Below are positions 60,262-64,000 of a stretch of DNA of 64,000 nt, one piece after another. A model generated the notes under the pieces. That model ran no database searches. It was given only the letters and a program-made list of their open reading frames with translations, and was not told the origin of the DNA. Positions within the stretch are counted from its first letter, which is position 1; the number at the start of each line of letters is the position of its first letter. Position numbers and translations under genes: made by a program. This stretch comes from Halomonas salipaludis (lineage in GTDB: Bacteria; Pseudomonadota; Gammaproteobacteria; Pseudomonadales; Halomonadaceae), in contig NZ_NSKB01000006.1 of assembly GCF_002286975.1 (NCBI RefSeq), positions 248,001-312,000 on the forward strand, read 5' to 3'.

Positions 60262-60421
60262 GACCATCGCGGCTAAAGCCGCTCCCACTTTGGCCTTGGT
60301 GCCACCACACAGTGTAGGAGCGACTTCAGTCGCGATGCAGCGCGCAGCGCTGCTGCTTAGGGCTTAGCGCCACTGCCCCTGTGGGAGCGACTTCAGTCGC
60401 GATGCAGCGCGCAGCGCTGCC
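60262..60421. repeat. REP-like palindromes, dispersed cluster
   Basis: Three modules occur after tldD: a right-type arm (cggctaaagccgctccc, about 60270) and two left-type arms with core (ggagcgacttcagtcgc at about 60317 and 60384). They match the array at 28646-28891. They lie between the convergent tldD and darP genes and may serve as a bidirectional transcription block or RNA stabiliser. Confidence 0.88.
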
Positions 60422-60439
60422 ATGACGAGGGGCCGGGTG

Positions 60440-60946
60440 CTATAGGCTTGCCGTATCGCGAATCAGCTTGAACAGCTTGCGCGAACTGGTCGGCGGCTTG
60501 TCCTGGGCGCGTTCGCGCTGGGCATTGCGTATCAGCTGGCGCAGCGCCTGGCGGTCGACATCGGGGAACTCGACGATAAAGGCCTCGACGGCCTCGTCGC
60601 CTTGCTCGATCAGCCGCTCGCGCCACTTCTCCAGGCGGTGGAAGGCGTGGTCGCGCTGCAGCTTCTCCTGCTCGAATTCGTCGAAGGCAGCCTGGATCGC
60701 CGCGGTATCCTCGCGGCGCATGACCTTGCCGACGTACTGCATATGGCGGCGCCGGCCTTCGTGGGAGCGGATGCGCCCGGTCTCCTCGACCGCGGCGAGC
60801 ATCTCGTCAGAGAGCGGCAGCCGGGCGCGCTCGGCGTCGGACAGGGCGATGATCTTTTCGCCCAGTGCCTGCAGGGCCTGCATCTCCTGCTTGCGTTGGG
60901 TCTTGCTCTGCCAACCATCGTGGTCGGCGGGGGAATCGAATGACAT
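60440..60946 (-). CDS. darP: Dual-action ribosomal maturation protein DarP (YjgA)
   Basis: The 168-residue charged helical protein matches the YjgA/DUF615 family: KTQRKQEMQALQALGEKIIA near residue 15, RRRHMQYVGKVMR near 65, and LRQLIRNAQRERAQDKPP near the C-terminus. It promotes 50S subunit assembly at the peptidyl-transferase centre. It is divergent from pmbA and convergent with tldD, as in several gammaproteobacteria. Confidence 0.95.
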   Translation of the reverse strand: MSFDSPADHDGWQSKTQRKQEMQALQALGEKIIALSDAERARLPLSDEMLAAVEETGRIRSHEGRRRHMQYVGKVMRREDTAAIQAAFDEFEQEKLQRDHAFHRLEKWRERLIEQGDEAVEAFIVEFPDVDRQALRQLIRNAQRERAQDKPPTSSRKLFKLIRDTASL

Positions 60947-61012
60947 GCCATTACCATCAGCATCGGGGTGTGCGGCGAGTATACCAGCCCACCCCAGTCA
61001 AGGAGACACGAG

Positions 61013-62353
61013 ATGACACAGGCTTTTGATGCCGCCGAGCAGCAGGCGCTGCTCGAGGCGCGGGTCGCTTCAGCGCTGGATCTGGCGCGTCGGCTGGGCG
61101 CCGATGCCTGCGAAGTAGGGGCCAGCGTCGATCAGGGGATCGGCGTCAGCGTGCGGCTCGGCGAGGTGGAGAGCGTCGAGCTGTCCCGCGATCAGGGTAT
61201 CGCGGTGACGGTGTTCGTCGGCAGCCGCAAGGGCAGCGCCTCGTCGTCGGATGCCGGCGAGGCGTCGATCAGGGCCGCGGTGGAGAAGGCCATCGGCATC
61301 GCCCGCTATACCGGCGAAGACCCCCACGCCGGCCTGGCGCCGGCGGAGCTGATGGCCACCGAGCTGCCCGACCTCGAGGTGCACCATCCGTGGCGGCTGA
61401 GCACCGACGAGGCCATCGAGCTGGCGCTCGCCTGCGAGTCCGCCGGTCGCGGCGTGGCGGGCATCAGCAACTCCGACGGCGCCAGCCTGTCGAGCGGTGA
61501 GGGCGTACGCGTCTACGGCAACAGCCACGGTTTCCTGGGCAGCCAGTGCGGCAGCCGCCACTCGCTGTCGTGCATGCTGATCGCCGAGGATGATAGTGGC
61601 ATGCAGCGCGACTACGAGTACACCAGCGAGCGCGACCCGGCCCGGCTGGTGGCCGCCGAGACGATCGGCCGCCAGGCCGCCGACAAGACGCTGCGTCGGC
61701 TGGGGGCCAAGCGTCCCGGCACTGGACGCTTCCCGGTGCTGTTCGACCCACAGCTGGCGGCCGGCCTGATTGGCCATCTGATGAGCGCCATCGCTGGAGG
61801 GGCGCTGTATCGCGACGCCTCCTTCCTGTGCGGACGCCTCGGCGAGACGCTGTTCCCGAGCTGGTTCACGCTGGGCGAGCGGCCGCTGGAAGTCGGTGCC
61901 TCGGCCAGTGCCCCCTTCGACAATGACGGCGTCTACACCCGCGACAACGTGTTCATCGACCAGGGCCGGCTGGCCAGCTACATGCTCTCGGCGTATAGCG
62001 CGCGGCGGCTCGGCATGCACAGCACCGGTAATGCCGGTGGCGCCCGCAACCTGCGTCTCGAGGCGCCGCTGACGCCGCAGGCTGCGCTGCTCGAGCAGCT
62101 CGGCACCGGGGTGCTGGTCACCGAGCTGATGGGGCAGGGCGTCAACAGCGTGACCGGCGACTACTCCCGCGGTGCGGCGGGGTTCTGGGTCGAAAACGGC
62201 GTGATCCAGCACCCGGTAGAAGAGTTCACTATCGCCGGCAACCTCGAGCAGATGTTTCGTGGCCTGGTGGCGGTGGGCGATGATGTCGACACCCGCGGCA
62301 GCATCCACAGCGGCAGCTGGTTGATCGACGAGATGACGGTGGCGGGCAGCTGA
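61013..62353 (+). CDS. pmbA: Metalloprotease PmbA (TldE)
   Basis: ATG 61013 with AAGGAG upstream gives 446 residues. It is the TldD paralogue without the HExxH zinc site, as expected for PmbA/TldE. Conserved regions include GTGRFPVLFDPQLAAGLI, RDNVFIDQGRLASYMLS and the C-terminal GVNSVTGDYSRGAAGFWVEN. It pairs with TldD to form the protease. Confidence 0.96.
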   Translation: MTQAFDAAEQQALLEARVASALDLARRLGADACEVGASVDQGIGVSVRLGEVESVELSRDQGIAVTVFVGSRKGSASSSDAGEASIRAAVEKAIGIARYTGEDPHAGLAPAELMATELPDLEVHHPWRLSTDEAIELALACESAGRGVAGISNSDGASLSSGEGVRVYGNSHGFLGSQCGSRHSLSCMLIAEDDSGMQRDYEYTSERDPARLVAAETIGRQAADKTLRRLGAKRPGTGRFPVLFDPQLAAGLIGHLMSAIAGGALYRDASFLCGRLGETLFPSWFTLGERPLEVGASASAPFDNDGVYTRDNVFIDQGRLASYMLSAYSARRLGMHSTGNAGGARNLRLEAPLTPQAALLEQLGTGVLVTELMGQGVNSVTGDYSRGAAGFWVENGVIQHPVEEFTIAGNLEQMFRGLVAVGDDVDTRGSIHSGSWLIDEMTVAGS

Positions 62354-62367
62354 GGCAGGGGAAGCGC

Positions 62368-62637
62368 CTACTCGCCCTCTTCGAAGCGTGATTCGAAGAG
62401 GGCCCCCAAGGCGTCGAGCACGGCCTCGGCGTCGTCACCCTCGGCGTGAACGGTGAGCGCGCTGCCGCAGGGCGCGGCGAGCATCAGCAGCGACATGATG
62501 TTGGCGGCGTCGGCGTCGCGGTCGGCGTGGTGAACCCTGACCTTGGCGCGATACGGCTGGCAGCACTGCACCAGCTTGGTGGCCGCGCGGGCGTGCAGGC
62601 CACGCTTGTTGGTCAGGATCAGCTCACGGCTCGGCAT
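62368..62637 (-). CDS. ptsO: Nitrogen-PTS phosphocarrier protein NPr (HPr family)
   Basis: ATG 62637 gives 89 residues. The phosphorylatable His15 lies in KRGLHARAATKLV, and the second conserved region has Ser49 in NIMSLLMLAA. Its place beside rapZ and ptsN identifies it as NPr of the nitrogen phosphotransferase system rather than a sugar HPr. It passes phosphate from EI-Ntr to EIIA-Ntr (PtsN). It lies 4 bases after rapZ. Confidence 0.93.
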   Translation of the reverse strand: MPSRELILTNKRGLHARAATKLVQCCQPYRAKVRVHHADRDADAANIMSLLMLAAPCGSALTVHAEGDDAEAVLDALGALFESRFEEGE

Positions 62638-62641
62638 CGGC

Positions 62642-63565
62642 TCAACTTCCTTGAGGTGTGGTGGCGTGCTCGCTGTCCTTGGCAGCGGGGCGGGTGATGG
62701 CGGTGTGAATGCCCAGTTCGCGGTGGCGCAGGCGTACGTCGGGGTAGCGGGCAGCAAACTCAGAGGCCAGGCGTTCGACCAGATAGACCGAGCGGTGCTG
62801 GCCGCCAGTGCAGCCGATCGCCACGGTGACATAGCTGCGATGGCTGGCTTGATAGGCAGGTAGCCAGCGACTCAGCCAGCGGTGGATGTCACTGGCCATG
62901 TCGGCGACGTCGCGATAGCCCTCGAGGAACTCGACGATCTCGGCGTCGCGGCCGTTGAACGGTCGCAGCCGTGGATCCCAGTAGGGGTTGGGCAGGCAGC
63001 GGGCGTCGAACACGGTGTCGGCATCCAGCGGCACGCCGCGCTTGAAGCCGAACGACTCGAAGGTCAGGGTCAGCTGCTTGCCGACATGCTGGGCGACCTG
63101 TTCGGTAATGCGTCCGCGCAGGTCGTGAACCGACAGCCGGGTGGTATCGATGGTCAGATCGGCCAGGTCGCGGATCTCGGCCAGTGCGCTCTCCTCGGAG
63201 TCGATGGCCTCGGCCAGGGTGCGGTCGCTGTCGCGGGTCAGCGGATGGCGACGGCGGGTGGCCGAGTAGCGCTCGAGGAGGATCTTGGCGTCAGCGGTGA
63301 GGTAGACGACCTGGCAGTCGACACCGCGCTGGCGTACCTCGTCGAGCTGGCTCGGGAAGCGCTCCAGGGCGTCCGGCAGATTGCGCGCGTCGATGCTCAC
63401 GGCGATCGAGGCGCGGCGCGGCTCGCCGGCATGCAGTTCGTCGACCAGCGAGCCGAGCAGCATCGCCGGGAGGTTGTCGATGGCATAGAAGCCCAGGTCT
63501 TCGAGGGCCTGCAAGGCAATCGATTTACCCGAGCCGGATCGGCCGCTGATGATGACGAGCTGCAT
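62642..63565 (-). CDS. rapZ: RNase adapter protein RapZ
   Basis: The 307-residue product has a P-loop GRSGSGKS at residues 8-15 (MQLVIISGRSGSGKSIALQ), the FSFGFKxG-like segment FESFGFKRGVP and the C-terminal GCTGGQHRSVYL motif. In E. coli, RapZ targets the GlmZ sRNA to RNase E and senses glucosamine-6-phosphate. Its gene lies between ptsN and NPr as in the rpoN operon. The C-terminal tail is somewhat extended. Confidence 0.95.
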   Translation of the reverse strand: MQLVIISGRSGSGKSIALQALEDLGFYAIDNLPAMLLGSLVDELHAGEPRRASIAVSIDARNLPDALERFPSQLDEVRQRGVDCQVVYLTADAKILLERYSATRRRHPLTRDSDRTLAEAIDSEESALAEIRDLADLTIDTTRLSVHDLRGRITEQVAQHVGKQLTLTFESFGFKRGVPLDADTVFDARCLPNPYWDPRLRPFNGRDAEIVEFLEGYRDVADMASDIHRWLSRWLPAYQASHRSYVTVAIGCTGGQHRSVYLVERLASEFAARYPDVRLRHRELGIHTAITRPAAKDSEHATTPQGS

Positions 63566-63642
63566 GCTGCTCTCCTGCGCGAACCTGCGCTAAAACGTGC
63601 CGCCGACGTGCGTCGGGACTTCCAGGCGGCCCTGGCAAAGGC

Positions 63643-64000
63643 TCAGGGAGCGGGAGTATCGGGGTGCTGGGCCTGACGGTCGATGGCATCCATCAGGGTA
63701 TCATGAAGTTCACGCTGACTCTCGCAGTGGCGCAGCCGCGTGCGGGTGTCGGCGTCGTTCATCACGCCGGCGACTTCGGCGAGCAGTGCCAGGTGGGTGT
63801 CGTCGGCCTGTTCGGGAACCAGCAGCACGAACACCAGATCTACCGGGTCACCGTCGATGGCATCGAAGTCGACTGCCTCGCTGAGCTTGAGAAAGCCGGC
63901 CAGCGGCGTCTTGCAGTGGGGGCTGCGGGCATGGGGGATAGCGACCCCGTTGCCGATGCCGGTACTGCCCAGCCGTTCGCGTCCGATCAACCGGCTGAAG
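63643..64000 (-). CDS. ptsN: Nitrogen-PTS EIIA component PtsN (partial)
   Basis: The C-terminal about 119 residues are visible, and the N-terminus lies beyond the window. The phosphorylation-site motif GNGVAIPHARSP, with its His, and LVFVLLVPEQADDTHL are typical of EIIA-Ntr. PtsN controls potassium uptake and other systems according to its phosphorylation state. It is followed on the minus strand by rapZ after 77 bases. Confidence 0.93.
   Translation of the reverse strand, partial: FSRLIGRERLGSTGIGNGVAIPHARSPHCKTPLAGFLKLSEAVDFDAIDGDPVDLVFVLLVPEQADDTHLALLAEVAGVMNDADTRTRLRHCESQRELHDTLMDAIDRQAQHPDTPAP

Overview
The window is high-GC chromosome from a gammaproteobacterium, most likely a Halomonadaceae member (Halomonas and relatives). 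This rests on gene order (ychF-pth-rplY-prs-tRNA-Gln-ispE-lolB-TPR lipoprotein / hemA-prfA-prmC; gatCAB beside mreBCD-maf-rng-yhdP-tldD; darP-pmbA-NPr-rapZ-ptsN) and on the load of polyamine and methylated-osmolyte catabolism genes. No database search was possible, so the genus is an inference.

Layout. 0-2.9 kb: the end of an unidentified gene, a DUF4387/AtuA (DUF1446) pair, and a divergent GntR-FCD regulator carrying two winged-helix domains. 3.0-8.6 kb: a decayed insertion island. An IS1111-type (IS110 family) element sits inside the fourth codon of an IS30-family transposase, and both are broken by frameshifts. Then follow a low-GC intact GntR/UTRA regulator, an IS66 remnant lacking tnpC, a BPSL0761-type pseudogene with an amber codon, and a tyrosine recombinase pseudogene cut by a second IS30 remnant. 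8.7-19.2 kb: housekeeping genes for translation, nucleotide and isoprenoid synthesis, outer-membrane lipoprotein assembly and heme synthesis, with tRNA-Gln(TTG). 19.4-21.6 kb: an Lrp-type regulator, a MoeB/ThiF-like adenylyltransferase and a LysR regulator.

21.7-30.2 kb: a polyamine block with an FAD oxidase, a glutamine-synthetase-like gamma-glutamylpolyamine synthetase, a PotFGHI-type ABC importer and a second FAD oxidase behind a tandem REP-like array. 39.1-46.9 kb: a second block with another synthetase, gamma-glutamyl-GABA hydrolase, aminotransferase, aldehyde dehydrogenase, and a PuuR-like XRE-cupin regulator. Together they encode uptake of putrescine-type amines and their conversion through gamma-glutamylated intermediates to GABA.

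30.2-38.1 kb, between the polyamine blocks: a tetrahydrofolate one-carbon locus with formate-THF ligase, a GbdR-like AraC regulator, an FAD-dependent oxidase fused to a GcvT domain, a stand-alone GcvT/DMSP-demethylase-like protein and a MetF-like reductase. This set looks like an oxidative demethylation pathway for a methylated amine or sulfonium compound. Its exact substrate is the most interesting open question here.

46.9-64 kb: gatCAB, cell-shape genes mreBCD, maf, RNase G, the AsmA-like protein YhdP, TldD, DarP, PmbA and the nitrogen-PTS genes NPr, rapZ and ptsN (cut by the window end). Two repeat families stand out: REP-like palindromes (28.6-28.9 and 60.3-60.4 kb), and a roughly 160-bp terminal-inverted-repeat element found in two copies, each between a convergent gene pair (38.9 and 46.2 kb).
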